Positions 43,029 through 52,827 of a stretch of DNA of 64,000 bases are shown here, piece by piece (within the stretch, counting starts at the first letter, position 1; the number at the start of each line of letters is the position of its first letter). This DNA comes from Treponema sp. (GTDB lineage Bacteria > Spirochaetota > Spirochaetia > Treponematales > Treponemataceae): NCBI GenBank assembly GCA_017935745.1, contig JAGBGX010000017.1, positions 1-64,000 of the forward strand. The letters are read 5' to 3'. The position numbers and the translations under genes are program-made. The notes under the pieces are model-generated. The model was not told where the DNA came from. It searched no databases and worked only from the letters and a program-made list of their open reading frames with translations.

Positions 43029-44273
43029 CTAGTCTGTATATCCCATCCACTGCCTGATGCGCGAGACTGCCTGCACAAACCGCTCGGCTTCCTGCGGCGT
43101 GTTGTAAAAGTAGCAGCTTGCCCGTGCCGCCGAGCCGATTCCGAGCTGCTCCATGAGTGGCTGGGCGCAGTGATGTCCCGCCCGCACGGCAATATTCTCT
43201 GTGTTCAGGATGGAAGCGATGTCATGCGGATGAACGCCGTCAACAGTAAACGTCACTATGCCGCAGTGCTTCCTGCTGTCGCTGCTGCCGAGGATATGCA
43301 CGTGCGGAATTTTTTTCATTCCGTCCATTATCAGCCCCGCAAGCTCATCGTCATTTTTCCTGATGTTTTCCAGGCCTACGCCCTGAATATACTCTATCGC
43401 CTTTGCAAACCCGGCCGCTCCGCCTGCGTTCACCGTTCCTGCCTCGAACTTGTGCGGAATTTCCGCATACGTTGCATCTTCCCGCGACACATATTCAATC
43501 ATCTCGCCGCCGCGCAGAAACGGCTCCATCTGCTCAAGAAGTCCGCGCCTGCCGTACAGCACTCCGATTCCCATGGGAGCGCACAGCTTGTGTCCGCTGA
43601 AGGCAAAGAAATCCGCGCCGAGATCCTGCACGTCAACTTTCATGTGCGGAGCGCTCTGGGCACCGTCAACAACAACAACGGCTCCCTTTCCGCCGTCCCC
43701 GGCCTTGTGCGCATATCCGGCAATCTCCTTCACCGGGTTTGTCACTCCCAGGACATTGCTCACATGGGCAATGGCGACAATCTTTGTGCGAGCGGTTATC
43801 TTCGCCTTGTATTCTTCCGGCTGAATAACGCCCTGCGGATCGCACTCCAGCCAGACAAGGCGGGCGCCCTTTTCACGGCAGACCATCTGCCACGGCAGCA
43901 GGTTCGAGTGGTGCTCCATGCAGCTTACCGCAATTTCGTCTCCGCTCTTGACAGTATGAAGCCCGTAGGAGTACGCCGCAAGGTTCAGCCCTTCAGTCGC
44001 ATTCCGCGTAAAGATGATTTCACTGCCTGACCGTGCGTTGATAAACCGTGCCGCTGCCTCACGGGCATTTTCATAGATATCGGTGGCCCGCATGCACAGA
44101 TCATACAGCCCGCGCAGGGGATTCGCGTTGCTTTCCCGGTAGAATGCTGCTTCCGCTTCCACAACACAGTCCGGCCGCTGGGAAGTGGCGGCATTGTCAA
44201 AGTAAATGAGACCGCTGCTGTGCGCACCGCTGAATATCGTAAAGTCCTTTCGGAACTGCTCGTATGTAGACAT
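43029..44273 (-). CDS. sufS: Cysteine desulfurase SufS
   Basis: A 414-residue PLP-dependent group II cysteine desulfurase. The internal-aldimine lysine is K229 in AFSGHKLCAP, and the persulfide-forming cysteine is C369 in RAGHHCAQP; the short loop around it is typical of group II. It removes sulfur from cysteine and hands it to SufU for cluster building on SufBCD. The gene follows sufD by 104 bases and precedes sufU. The product begins MSTYEQFRKDFTIF; the N-terminal extension before YFDNAATSQRP is short, as usual. Confidence 0.97.
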   Translation of the reverse strand: MSTYEQFRKDFTIFSGAHSSGLIYFDNAATSQRPDCVVEAEAAFYRESNANPLRGLYDLCMRATDIYENAREAAARFINARSGSEIIFTRNATEGLNLAAYSYGLHTVKSGDEIAVSCMEHHSNLLPWQMVCREKGARLVWLECDPQGVIQPEEYKAKITARTKIVAIAHVSNVLGVTNPVKEIAGYAHKAGDGGKGAVVVVDGAQSAPHMKVDVQDLGADFFAFSGHKLCAPMGIGVLYGRRGLLEQMEPFLRGGEMIEYVSREDATYAEIPHKFEAGTVNAGGAAGFAKAIEYIQGVGLENIRKNDDELAGLIMDGMKKIPHVHILGSSDSRKHCGIVTFTVDGVHPHDIASILNTENIAVRAGHHCAQPLMEQLGIGSAARASCYFYNTPQEAERFVQAVSRIRQWMGYTD

Positions 44274-44377
44274 CTATTTCCTCACTGGAAATAATACTAA
44301 AAAACTGTTTTTTTTTCCATATATAAAGCCATTTTTCAGCCGGGGAGCCGGGACAGTACAGTCATTGCCGGACAATG

Positions 44378-45442
44378 CTATACAAGACGCTCCGCAAAGC
44401 CGCGCACTTCTTCGGCAAGGGATTCATCTGGAATAAAGCGGGCGGACTTTTCAACTTTTGCCCGGGACAGAAGCCTGCGCACCGTCTGCTCGTCCGCACC
44501 GCGGCTCTGCATATAGAACAGCTCCTTCAGTCCGACTTTTCCGGCTGAGCATCCGTGGCGGCCTTCGACTGCCTCTTCACCGCATAAAATGACGGGCAGG
44601 CTCTTGTTCTCCACGTCCGGGCTGAGCAGCAGCACTTCCTCCTGCTCATCACCAGAAGAGCCTGAGCAGCCGGTCTTGAAATCGATTGTGCCGCGCCACG
44701 TTTTCCGCGCGCTGCCGGCAAGCACGCCGTCAACAGAAAAGCGGCTTTGCGAATTCTTTCCGCTGTGAATCACAGCCTGGTTCATGTCAAGGAAGCTGCT
44801 GTTTCTGACAACATACGATGCCCGTCCTGCAAAGCGGCTCCCGTATCCTGCAAGCTCAATGAATGTGCCGCTGAAATTCTGCATGCCGCCAAGCTCAAGC
44901 TCCGTAACTTCAGCCGCAGCGCCGTCAGCGCACTGCGCTCCGATGGAATTGAAGTGGACTGCATGTTCCCCGAGCAGGTTCACTGTGACAATGTGAACAG
45001 CCGCATGTTCTTCAGCCTGAACGCGGATCCTGCTTCCAAAGCAGAACGTGCCGGAAAGCTCAGGCAAACTTCTGTATACAAACAGAAATGTGCTGCGCGA
45101 ATTCTTCCGGGCGGAAATCACAATGTCGCTCACTGAATTCCCTGAAACACTGAATTCTATTTTCAGCGGAGCGCACTGCGCGTCCTGCGAAACTGTGAAC
45201 ATCCGCGGGGAAATGCGCAGCTCTCCAATCACACCGTCAAGCCGGGCGTCAAATTCCGCGCCAAGCCCGGTCTGCACTGCGCACGGCTCAAAGGAACGGG
45301 TCAGCTCAATGCCGCCGGGAACTGCTTTTATATCCGGCTCCGCTTCAGCTTCCGCCGCGCAGTCAAGATGCGTCCTGTTTATGTTCAGGAAATTCCATGT
45401 GAGGCTCGGGAACTGGTTTACATCGGCATGTATTTCTTTCAT
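44378..45442 (-). CDS. sufD: Fe-S cluster assembly protein SufD
   Basis: A 354-residue SufBD-superfamily protein with the right-handed beta-helix core and the C-terminal signature CSAGKVGLKELFYMQSRGADEQTVRRLL, seen in both SufB and SufD. It partners SufB on a SufC dimer to form the scaffold where clusters are assembled. The N-terminal part is short and divergent, common for SufD. It is 26 bases from the end of sufB, so the two are co-transcribed. Confidence 0.93.
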   Translation of the reverse strand: MKEIHADVNQFPSLTWNFLNINRTHLDCAAEAEAEPDIKAVPGGIELTRSFEPCAVQTGLGAEFDARLDGVIGELRISPRMFTVSQDAQCAPLKIEFSVSGNSVSDIVISARKNSRSTFLFVYRSLPELSGTFCFGSRIRVQAEEHAAVHIVTVNLLGEHAVHFNSIGAQCADGAAAEVTELELGGMQNFSGTFIELAGYGSRFAGRASYVVRNSSFLDMNQAVIHSGKNSQSRFSVDGVLAGSARKTWRGTIDFKTGCSGSSGDEQEEVLLLSPDVENKSLPVILCGEEAVEGRHGCSAGKVGLKELFYMQSRGADEQTVRRLLSRAKVEKSARFIPDESLAEEVRGFAERLV

Positions 45443-45468
45443 CTGTGCATCTCCACTAAAGCGTCCCG

Positions 45469-46887
45469 CTACAGGGCGCCCTTCATTTCAAGCTGAATCA
45501 GGCCGTTCATTTCAACTGCGTATTCCAGCGGAAGCTCCTTGCTCACAGGATTCGCGAACCCGCAGACAATCATCGATTTTGCATCCTCCTCGCTGATTCC
45601 GCGGCTCATCAGGTAGAAAATCGCCTTGCTGCTGATCCGTCCGATTTTTGCCTCGTGCCCGATGCTGCAGTCATCTGTAAAAATGTTCATGGCGGGAACA
45701 GTGTCGCTGCGGCTTTCGCTGTCCAGCATAAGGCTTGAGCAGTCCACGCTTGCCTTGGCATTCTGCGCGCTTTTATGCACCACAATGGCGCTCCTGTACG
45801 TGCATGCGCCGCCGCCCTTTGAAATCGACTTTGTATTGATGACAGTCGATGTGTTCCTTCCGATGTGAATCATTTTTGCGCCGGTGTCAAGGTTCTGTCC
45901 TTTTCCGGCAAATGTGATTCCGGTGAACTCCACGCTGGAATTGTCGCCTTTCAGGATTGTGCCCGGATACAGGTAGGAAATGTGGCTTCCGAACGAGCCG
46001 GAAACCCATTCCATGCGGCCGTTTTCCTCCACAAGCGCGCGCTTTGTGTTCAGGTTGTACATATTCTTTGACCAGTTTTCGATTGTGGAATACCGCAGGC
46101 GCGCGTTCTTCTTTACGTACAGCTCCACACAGCCGGCATGAAGGTTCGCCACATTGTACTTGGGCGCGGAGCATCCTTCTATAAAGTGAAGGTCGGCGCC
46201 TTCGTCCACAATAATCAGCGTATGCTCAAACTGCCCGGCTCCCGCCGCATTCAGCCTGAAGTACGACTGAAGCGGAATCTTCACCTTTACATTCTTAGGA
46301 ACATAGACAAAGCTTCCGCCGCTCCACACAGCACCGTGCAGCGCGGCAAATTTATGGTCTGAAGGCGGAACAAGGCGCATAAAGTAGTCCCGCACCATGC
46401 CGCCCCATTTTTCGCTTTTCAAGGCTGACTCAAAGTCAGTGTAGACAACGCCCTGCTTTGCAACTTCGTCAATCACATTGTGGTACACGACTTCGCTGTC
46501 GTACTGCGCGCCCACTCCGGCAAGGCTTTCGCGCTCCGCCTCAGGAATGCCGAGCTTTTCAAACGTGTCCTTTATGTCCTGGGGAACATCGTCCCATTTT
46601 GCCGCTATCTCTGTCTTGGGCTTTACATACGTGACGATTTTCTGGATGTCAAGATCCCTGATGTCCGGGCCCCAGTCAGGCTCAGTGAGCCTGTTGAAAA
46701 GGCGCAGGCTTTTCAGCCGGAATTCCTTCATCCACTCAGGATCCTGCTTTTCCTCGCTGAGCCGCTGCACAACAGAATCGTCAAGCCCGGCGCGGATTTT
46801 GTAGAAGTCCCTGTCGCTTTCCTCATAGCGGAAGTCATACAGCGAGCGGTCAATGTCGCCCACGTCAGGCTTTTCTTCTGCGCTCAC
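45469..46887 (-). CDS. sufB: Fe-S cluster assembly protein SufB
   Basis: A 472-residue scaffold subunit. Strong SufB hallmarks are GGMVRDYFMRLVPPSDHKFAALHGAVWSGGSFVYVPK, the cysteine in HFIEGCSAP, GARLRYSTIENWSKNMYNLNTKRA, and the C-terminal SSKAIFYLMSRGISEEDAKSMIV with the ELPLEYAVEMNGLIQLEMKGAL end. It binds the nascent cluster with SufD and SufC. The start overlaps the sufC stop by four bases (ATGA type), showing translational coupling. Confidence 0.98.
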   Translation of the reverse strand: MSAEEKPDVGDIDRSLYDFRYEESDRDFYKIRAGLDDSVVQRLSEEKQDPEWMKEFRLKSLRLFNRLTEPDWGPDIRDLDIQKIVTYVKPKTEIAAKWDDVPQDIKDTFEKLGIPEAERESLAGVGAQYDSEVVYHNVIDEVAKQGVVYTDFESALKSEKWGGMVRDYFMRLVPPSDHKFAALHGAVWSGGSFVYVPKNVKVKIPLQSYFRLNAAGAGQFEHTLIIVDEGADLHFIEGCSAPKYNVANLHAGCVELYVKKNARLRYSTIENWSKNMYNLNTKRALVEENGRMEWVSGSFGSHISYLYPGTILKGDNSSVEFTGITFAGKGQNLDTGAKMIHIGRNTSTVINTKSISKGGGACTYRSAIVVHKSAQNAKASVDCSSLMLDSESRSDTVPAMNIFTDDCSIGHEAKIGRISSKAIFYLMSRGISEEDAKSMIVCGFANPVSKELPLEYAVEMNGLIQLEMKGAL

Positions 46888-47726
46888 TTCAGGCCTCCGT
46901 TCACGGCGGCGCCTTTTGCTGCGTCCATGGCGGCCTTTGCAGCAGCGGCAAGCCGCTCCTTGCGCTCTTCATCCTTTATGTCCTGGGGAATGAACTGGTC
47001 GAATCCGCTTTCAGTTATAGTCTGCACAAGGCTTCCGTCACCCGAATGAACAAGGCGGCCCTTCACCATGATGTGCGTTCTGTCCACATGGAGGCTTTCA
47101 AGGATGCGCGCGGAATGCGTTATAATCAGAAGCGATCCTCCCGTGCTGTCCATGTACTCACGGATTCCCTGGGAGACAATCCGGCAGGCATCCACGTCAA
47201 GCCCTGAGTCAGTCTCGTCAAGGATTGCAAGGCGCGGACGGAGCATGAGCAGCTGGAGAATCTCGCTTTTCTTCTTTTCCCCGCCGCTAAAGCCCACGTT
47301 CAGGTCGCGCTCCGCGTAGCTGCGGTTCATCTTAAGAAGATCCATGCACCGCTCAAGCTCCTTTGCAAACGGAATCAGCTTGACTTTTTGGCCGGTAACC
47401 TGCTGCATGCTTGAGCGGACAAAGCTTTCCAGGGAAATGCCGGGAACTTCCAGCGGCTCCTGAAAGCTCAGGAACATTCCGGCCTTTGCGCGCCTGTCAG
47501 CCGGCTCAGCTGTCACATCCGTTCCGCCGAAAATGATTTTTCCGCCGGTGACAGCATATTCAGGGCTGCCCATGAGCGTGTAGCCAAGCGTTGACTTTCC
47601 GGCGCCGTTCGGCCCCATGAGGACATGAACTTCGCCCGGCGCAATATCCAGAGAGACATCCTTCAGAATCTGTTTTTCCCCGACAGCTGTGCTTATGTTT
47701 TGAATTGAAAGCAGAGGTTCCGCCAT
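46884..47726 (-). CDS. sufC: Fe-S cluster assembly ATPase SufC
   Basis: A 280-residue ABC-type ATPase: Walker A GPNGAGKST (near 39-47), the Q-loop, signature FSGGEKKKSEI (SufC-specific), Walker B LAILDETDSGLDVDA and the H-switch IITHSARIL. It drives conformational change in the SufBCD scaffold in the cytoplasm. A 25-residue Ala/Lys-rich tail after residue 255 is longer than in E. coli SufC. It is the first gene of the suf operon; order C-B-D-S-U is the common Gram-positive-like arrangement. No clear regulator box was recognised in the 177 bases before it. Confidence 0.97.
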   Translation of the reverse strand: MAEPLLSIQNISTAVGEKQILKDVSLDIAPGEVHVLMGPNGAGKSTLGYTLMGSPEYAVTGGKIIFGGTDVTAEPADRRAKAGMFLSFQEPLEVPGISLESFVRSSMQQVTGQKVKLIPFAKELERCMDLLKMNRSYAERDLNVGFSGGEKKKSEILQLLMLRPRLAILDETDSGLDVDACRIVSQGIREYMDSTGGSLLIITHSARILESLHVDRTHIMVKGRLVHSGDGSLVQTITESGFDQFIPQDIKDEERKERLAAAAKAAMDAAKGAAVNGGLK

Positions 47727-47869
47727 ACAAAGCTCCGTATTTTCAAGATAGTAAACCGAAAATGCAACGGCGGCAAACTGATTTTCCAGCCGTCCACCGT
47801 ATAAAACATACTCTATTTATAGGAAAAATGCAATGCGCACTTTTTTGAAGCCAGAAACCGCGCCAAGAA

Positions 47870-47900
47870 GCAAAAAAAAAGCGTCCTCTGCTAAGGACGC
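47870..47900 (-). terminator. Terminator after tRNA-Arg
   Basis: On the minus strand GCGTCCT...AGGACGC (47900-47881) is followed by a run of nine T. It starts three bases after the tRNA. Confidence 0.9.
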
Positions 47901-47903
47901 CCA

Positions 47904-47978
47904 TGACACTTGGCGGACTCGAACCGTCGACCCTCTGCTTAGAAGGCAGATGCTCTAATCCAGCTGAGCTAAAGTGCC
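47904..47978 (-). tRNA. tRNA-Arg (anticodon TCT)
   Basis: A 75-nt cloverleaf on the minus strand: acceptor GGCACTT/AAGTGTC, D-arm AGCTCAGCTGGATTAGAGC, anticodon stem TCTGC/GCAGA with loop CTTCTAA (anticodon TCT), and T-loop TTCGAGT. No CCA is encoded. Confidence 0.95.
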
Positions 47979-48063
47979 GGATACGCAAGACTATACACCA
48001 TTTTCTGCTTTTTTTCAAGCGGAAAACTGATTTTTCTGCATGCTTCTGCCAGGGCGGCCCGCC

Positions 48064-48786
48064 TCAAAGCACGCAGTTCAAGAATTTCCTGAGGCGCTCC
48101 GACTGCGGCGCATCAAAAATCCGGGCAGGAGCTCCTTCCTCCGCGACAATCCCGCCGTCCATAAAGACAACCCTGTCGGCAACTTCGCGCGCAAAGCCCA
48201 TTTCATGGGTGACGACAACCATCGTCATGCCGTCTTTTGCAAGCTCCTTCATGACGGAAAGCACCTCTCCCACCATTTCAGGGTCAAGGGCGGACGTAGG
48301 CTCGTCAAACAGCATGACTTTCGGCGACATGGCAAGCGAGCGCACGATGGCTATCCGCTGCTTCTGCCCGCCGCTGAGCGTAGCAGGAAAAGAAGACGCC
48401 TTGTCCGCAAGCCCGATCCGCTCCAGAAGCTCCATCGCCTTTTTCTCAGCCTGAGACGCGGAAAGGAGGCGGAGCGTCACGGGAGCAAGCGTTATGTTCT
48501 TCAGCACAGTCAGATGCGGAAACAAATTGAAATGCTGAAAAACCATGCCCATCTGGCGGCGGATGCTGTCTATGCCGGATTTTTTCCCGGTGATATCCTG
48601 CCCTTCAAACAGAACAGAGCCCGAGTCAGGCGTTTCAAGCAGGTTCAGGCACCGCAGGAATGTTGACTTTCCCGAGCCGGACGGCCCGATAATCACGACT
48701 TTTTCACCCCGGCGGACTGTCTGGCTGATTCCCTTTAAAACGCTCACGCCGCCGAAGCTGATTTTCAAGTCCCTAGTTTCTATCAC
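48064..48786 (-). CDS. Amino-acid ABC transporter ATP-binding protein (GlnQ/HisP type)
   Basis: A 240-residue ATPase of the polar amino-acid uptake group: Walker [26 protein letters not shown]-loop typical of GlnQ, LSGGQKQR signature, Walker [15 protein letters not shown] and [13 protein letters not shown]. The start is a GTG at 48786 (then [10 protein letters not shown]), preceded by AAGGATG inside the permease end; a longer ATG frame from 48897 would lie wholly within the permease gene. The 14-base overlap with the permease implies coupling. Confidence 0.93.
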   Translation of the reverse strand: MIETRDLKISFGGVSVLKGISQTVRRGEKVVIIGPSGSGKSTFLRCLNLLETPDSGSVLFEGQDITGKKSGIDSIRRQMGMVFQHFNLFPHLTVLKNITLAPVTLRLLSASQAEKKAMELLERIGLADKASSFPATLSGGQKQRIAIVRSLAMSPKVMLFDEPTSALDPEMVGEVLSVMKELAKDGMTMVVVTHEMGFAREVADRVVFMDGGIVAEEGAPARIFDAPQSERLRKFLNCVL

Positions 48787-49441
48787 TTTTGGCCATCCTT
48801 TTTTCCAGAAGCGAAAACAGCTTTGTAAGCCCCAGCGTAAGGCACAGGTAGATAAAGGCGCACGAAAGCAGCGGAATCCATGCGTTATATGTTGCATTCC
48901 GAATCATGTCTCCGGCCTTTGTCAAGTCCATGACAGCGATAAAGCTTGCAACTGATGTCTCCTTGATAAGGACGATGAATTCACTTGTGTATGTCGGAAG
49001 CACCGACTTTACTGCCTGCGGAAACACAATCAGCGTAAGCGTCTGCCAGCGGCTCAGCCCGAGCGACCGTCCCGCTTCCGTCTGCCCTTTGTCCACGCCC
49101 TGGATTCCCGCACGGAAAATTTCAGTGCAGTACGCCCCGGAATTGATTCCGTATGAAATCGCGGCAACGAGCAGCCGGTTCATGCCGAGCGGCGCAAAAA
49201 TCACAAAGTAGAAAATCATCAGCTGGGTTGCAAGCGGAATTCCGCGGATAACAGTTGTGTACACGTGCGCTGACGCCCGCAGGACGCGGCTGCGTGAAAT
49301 CTTGCACAGCGCAAACACCGCGCCCAGAACTGTTCCCAGCACAATCGCAAAAACGGCGATAGAAAGCGTAACGCCAAGCCCTTTCAGCAGCAAAAGATAC
49401 CGCTGCCCGGAAATGAGCGTATCATAGACTGATTCAAGCAC
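48773..49441 (-). CDS. Amino-acid ABC transporter permease
   Basis: A 222-residue inner-membrane permease (HisM/GlnP group) with about five helices and the EAA loop ([25 protein letters not shown]) that contacts the ATPase. With the binding protein encoded upstream and the ATPase downstream it completes a one-permease (homodimer) polar amino-acid importer. It is 20 bases downstream of the binding-protein gene. Confidence 0.95.
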   Translation of the reverse strand: MLESVYDTLISGQRYLLLLKGLGVTLSIAVFAIVLGTVLGAVFALCKISRSRVLRASAHVYTTVIRGIPLATQLMIFYFVIFAPLGMNRLLVAAISYGINSGAYCTEIFRAGIQGVDKGQTEAGRSLGLSRWQTLTLIVFPQAVKSVLPTYTSEFIVLIKETSVASFIAVMDLTKAGDMIRNATYNAWIPLLSCAFIYLCLTLGLTKLFSLLEKRMAKSDRN

Positions 49442-49461
49442 AACCGTCTCCCTTCCTGCGG

Positions 49462-50241
49462 CTACTTCCTGACGATGATAACCTGATTGGATGTAAAGTA
49501 CGGCTGTGAAAAATCAACGTTTTTCCTGCGCTCCTCCGTAACGCTCATGCCAGCCGCAATAAAATCGATTGCGCCGGAAGAAAGAGCCGGAATGAGGCTG
49601 TCAAATGACATATCCACGATTTCAAGGCTGCGTCCGGCCTTGCCCGCAATCTTCTGCCCCATGGAAATGTCAAAGCCGACAATCCGGGAGCCTTCGACAT
49701 ATTCAAACGGAGGAAACGCCGCATTTGTCCCGAGCCTGAGCGGCCTGCCGGAAAGCTGCTCGTCAGGCGGAATGCGTATAATGCCGTCAGCGCCCATAAA
49801 TGCGCTCACAAGCGCCTCATAGCCGCCGTTTTCCTTCAGCTCGGAAATGGCCGCGTTTATGGAATCCAGAAGCTGCGAATTTCCCTTTTTCACCGCAATC
49901 GAATACTGCTCCTTGGCAAACTGTATGTCCAGAATCTGGAGCTTTTTGTTGCGGGACACAATCTGGCGCGCCGGAAGCTCGTCAAGGACAATCACATCTA
50001 TCTGGCCGTTCATCAGGTCAAGGGCCGCGTCCATTCCTGATTTGAATGAAGAAATTTTCGCCCTGCTGAAATGCTCCTGAACATACGTTTCGCCTGTGGT
50101 TCCGCCCTGAACTCCGATGCGCTTTCCGTCAAGGTCTGCGGCAGAAGTGATGACGGCAGCAGCCTTTTTCCGTGCGCTCACAGGAACAGCGGCAATGGCA
50201 GCCGCAGCAAGGGCAAGCAGCAGCTTCGCTGGTCTTCTCAT
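49462..50241 (-). CDS. Amino-acid ABC transporter substrate-binding protein
   Basis: A 259-residue periplasmic binding protein of the bacterial SBP_bac_3 fold, with signal peptide (MRRPAKLLLALAAAAIAAVP). Unusually the two lobes appear in circularly permuted order: the chain starts with the second-lobe motif DLDGKRIGVQGGTTGETYVQEHF and ends with the usual first-lobe opening (LRLGTNAAFPPFEYVEGSRIVGFDISMGQKIA ... FIAAGMSVTEERRKNVDFSQPYF). The ligand is a polar amino acid, identity unknown. It is the first gene of the three-gene transport operon. Confidence 0.88.
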   Translation of the reverse strand: MRRPAKLLLALAAAAIAAVPVSARKKAAAVITSAADLDGKRIGVQGGTTGETYVQEHFSRAKISSFKSGMDAALDLMNGQIDVIVLDELPARQIVSRNKKLQILDIQFAKEQYSIAVKKGNSQLLDSINAAISELKENGGYEALVSAFMGADGIIRIPPDEQLSGRPLRLGTNAAFPPFEYVEGSRIVGFDISMGQKIAGKAGRSLEIVDMSFDSLIPALSSGAIDFIAAGMSVTEERRKNVDFSQPYFTSNQVIIVRK

Positions 50242-50397
50242 GATATACCTCCCGCGTGCAATTTCACTAAGAAAAAACAGTCTTATACAGTATATCAGTT
50301 TTGCGCTGAACTTTAAAGAGGGATATTCCTCTTTGACACCGTTTTTATGAAGAAGAAGTCCTCCAGCCTTTTCCGCGCTTTTGAGAGAGGAACCCCT

Positions 50398-51117
50398 CTA
50401 CTCCGGAACGTATCCTTTGTATCCGTCATTTTCATCTTCGGCTTCCTCTTCTTCCGGGAATGGTTTCTGCATAAGCCCGCTGATTTTTTGCTCGTCAATA
50501 AGCGGCTCCAAAGCCGCTATCTGGGAGCGGCTGAGCAGAAGCCAGTTTCCCCTGAAAAATTCAGCGTTTTTGTCTGACTGGCCGGGATGCTCGGCGAGCG
50601 TTTCTTCATACGTTATGCAGAAATACGGACGCCCCTTTATAAAGCGGTACCCCAGGTGCGTCTTGGGCTTTGCAACGCTTGCTCCGTTTATGACGCCCCA
50701 GCGGTACTTTCCGTACAGCGTGACGTAAGCCTTGTACGACTTTTTGTTCCTGTCATCCAGCCGTCTCTCTGAAAAATCGCTTTTATATGACTCAAACGCT
50801 TCTCTCAGCGCGTCTCTCATTTCCCTGTCAAAGCAGGCAAAATTGTTCATGCCGAAAGAGCGGAATTTCAGCACGGCTTCATCCTGCGTAGGAAAATACA
50901 GGGCCTGCATCTCATGGCTCACAGCCTTTGTTCCGGCAGCATTGCGCAAAAAGAGCGTGCCGCTTCCCAGTTCCTGAGCGGGAGCGCTTGCGCCGAACCC
51001 AAGGAACCCTTTCTTTTTCTGCGTTACAGGAGCTGAATCCTTTTCTGCCGAAAAAACAGGAACACATACTGCGCCCCACAAAACAGCGCATACCACGCAC
51101 ACAAAGACTTTCTTCAT
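50398..51117 (-). CDS. Exported hypothetical protein
   Basis: A 239-residue exported protein (signal MKKVFVCVVCAVLWGAVCVPVFSA) followed by a KKKGFLGFG linker, then a mixed alpha/beta domain with GTLFLRNAAGTKAVSHEMQALYFPTQDEAVLKF, AYVTLYGKYRWGVINGASVAKPKTHLGYRFIKGRPYFCITY and an acidic tail. No family was recognised. Either of two adjacent ATG codons (51120, 51117) can serve, with GGGGA upstream. It stands between the amino-acid transporter and the porin-like gene. Confidence 0.65.
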   Translation of the reverse strand: MKKVFVCVVCAVLWGAVCVPVFSAEKDSAPVTQKKKGFLGFGASAPAQELGSGTLFLRNAAGTKAVSHEMQALYFPTQDEAVLKFRSFGMNNFACFDREMRDALREAFESYKSDFSERRLDDRNKKSYKAYVTLYGKYRWGVINGASVAKPKTHLGYRFIKGRPYFCITYEETLAEHPGQSDKNAEFFRGNWLLLSRSQIAALEPLIDEQKISGLMQKPFPEEEEAEDENDGYKGYVPE

Positions 51118-51196
51118 CATACATTCCCCTGATACATATAAAAGCACGGACTGCGCCCAGCGTTACGCACACAGCCAGTGTTCCTGTGCAAAACTG

Positions 51197-51217
51197 AAAA
51201 AAAGCCGCCCCGCGGCT
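51197..51217 (-). terminator. Terminator of the porin-like gene
   Basis: On the minus strand AGCCGC-GGG-GCGGCT (51217-51203) is followed by a run of T. It begins 56 bases after the stop of the gene at 51274. Confidence 0.75.
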
Positions 51218-51273
51218 AAACGGAACGGCAAAAAAAATAAGGAGGCAACTTTTTTACATATTTATAGCATCAG

Positions 51274-52716
51274 CTAGTTGTTGAGCCATACTTCAAAATA
51301 CGCGCCGATGCGGAGATTATCCTTATATCCGGCATCAACCATATCACCTGTATTAAGCGCATGATACCACGCACCGCCAAGGCCGATTCCGGCTCCGTTG
51401 CCGAACCAGTATGTCCAGCACGCCTTTACCGTTGTAAAGTTTTCGCCGACATCCATCTCATCGTTATCGTCAAGGTCGCGCATATACAGGCCTGCGTCCA
51501 AGTTCACGTATCCGAGCGGAAGCGTGTATCCCACAGAAGCAACTGCGTACAGAGCCTGCTCTGCTCCCACAGACTTTCCGTTAACTTTTGATGAATAATC
51601 ACTGCCATTAGGTGTGTAACCGGAATATTTTCCATCCACAGCTCCAAACAGAGCGTTATCATCACCAACGTTAATCTGTGAGTAGTTGAAGTACAGGTAC
51701 GTCTTGAGCTTTTCTGACACATTGTACTGGAACCGCGCGTCAACAGCAAACGCAGTAAATTCATTCGCATCCCGGCTGATCTTTCCGCCCCACCAGTCAT
51801 TTCCTGAATGTCCCTTTGTTGTATCGTTTGCAAATGTAAAGCCGAGCGTTCCCAGAAGGTTTCCGTACAGAAGACGGGGCTGATAGTACACGGCGACAAC
51901 ATTCGCATTCTGCTTTGGAGTCTTGTAGATAAGCTCAATGCTTCCGGTATCCCATGCATAGCCGACTTCTCCCTGAACTTCGGAAATCCAGTAATTCCTG
52001 TTATCGCCAGACTCCCACGCATACTGATTGCTCCACATATCCTTTTCAACAGAATTATGCTTTACCAGGGCTGCCTTTGCAAAGAGTCCGTTCTGCTGAT
52101 CGCCGTATACAACGCGCAGGTTTGTTCCCTTGCTGTCTCCGCCGCCGATTTCAGACGAGTTCCAGCCGTATGCCGTTGCCGCCCGGATACCGCTTATACT
52201 GCTAGTATCAAATCCGCCTTTCCAAGAGCCTTTCCATTGCCGACCGACAATGCCATAGTACAATCCTGTCTTTGAATCATCATCGCAGTCAATGATAGAA
52301 ATTTCACCCGGCTTGTTGTTCACGCGCTCGTCTACGCCCTGGAACCAGTGACGCTCTCCGCTTGTTCCAAAGCTTACGCGCAGATTGTCAATCGGATTGA
52401 ACCACGCGCTGTACTCGTCAACATTAAGCCCCTTCTTATCAAATTCGCTGTCTTTTGCATAATTGTCACCTGCAAACGGCTTGAAGTTGATAACAACTCC
52501 GGCACTGTCAGAATGGAAGTCAAATTTAAAGTCTTCGCTCGGTTCCCAGTTGCTTGGATCACCCCAGCATGTAGCGCTTCCTTTTCCGAACCGTGTAAAA
52601 TCAACTGCTGTAAACGGCAGCTTGAATCCCGCGCTTACTTTCATTTCAGGGTCGGCAAATGCGGCTCCTGCCAAGAGCGAGCCTGCCAGAACACAGGCTC
52701 CAATCTGTTTCTTCAT
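51274..52716 (-). CDS. Porin-like outer-membrane beta-barrel protein
   Basis: A 480-residue exported protein (signal MKKQIGACVLAGSLLAGAAFA) made of amphipathic beta strands with aromatic girdles, such as LKTYLYFNYSQINVG, GYVNLDAGLYMRDLDDNDEMD and GIGLGGAWYHALN. The C-terminus (YFEVWLNN) is a weak beta-signal. Treponemal genomes often encode such barrels in multiple copies as diffusion channels. ATAGGAG precedes the ATG. Two quasi-palindromes with central CG in the promoter region point to control by a LacI-family repressor, suggesting that it admits a sugar or another regulated nutrient. Confidence 0.75.
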   Translation of the reverse strand: MKKQIGACVLAGSLLAGAAFADPEMKVSAGFKLPFTAVDFTRFGKGSATCWGDPSNWEPSEDFKFDFHSDSAGVVINFKPFAGDNYAKDSEFDKKGLNVDEYSAWFNPIDNLRVSFGTSGERHWFQGVDERVNNKPGEISIIDCDDDSKTGLYYGIVGRQWKGSWKGGFDTSSISGIRAATAYGWNSSEIGGGDSKGTNLRVVYGDQQNGLFAKAALVKHNSVEKDMWSNQYAWESGDNRNYWISEVQGEVGYAWDTGSIELIYKTPKQNANVVAVYYQPRLLYGNLLGTLGFTFANDTTKGHSGNDWWGGKISRDANEFTAFAVDARFQYNVSEKLKTYLYFNYSQINVGDDNALFGAVDGKYSGYTPNGSDYSSKVNGKSVGAEQALYAVASVGYTLPLGYVNLDAGLYMRDLDDNDEMDVGENFTTVKACWTYWFGNGAGIGLGGAWYHALNTGDMVDAGYKDNLRIGAYFEVWLNN

Positions 52717-52730
52717 AAAAACTCCTATGA

Positions 52731-52759
52731 ATTATAGATAAAGAAAACGATTTCTTTAA
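52731..52759 (-). promoter_or_regulatory. Promoter of the porin-like gene with operator O1 in its spacer
   Basis: On the minus strand TTAAAG (52759-52754), 17 bp and TATAAT (52736-52731). The quasi-palindrome AAAGAAAACGATTTCTTT (52740-52757, 16 of 18 symmetric, central CG) covers the spacer, so a bound LacI-type repressor would block polymerase. Confidence 0.55.
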
Positions 52760-52827
52760 ACCGAATTCTTATACAACCGAAAACAGCTAAACTTCTGAAC
52801 CCTATCAGAAGAAAAACTGTGACTGAT

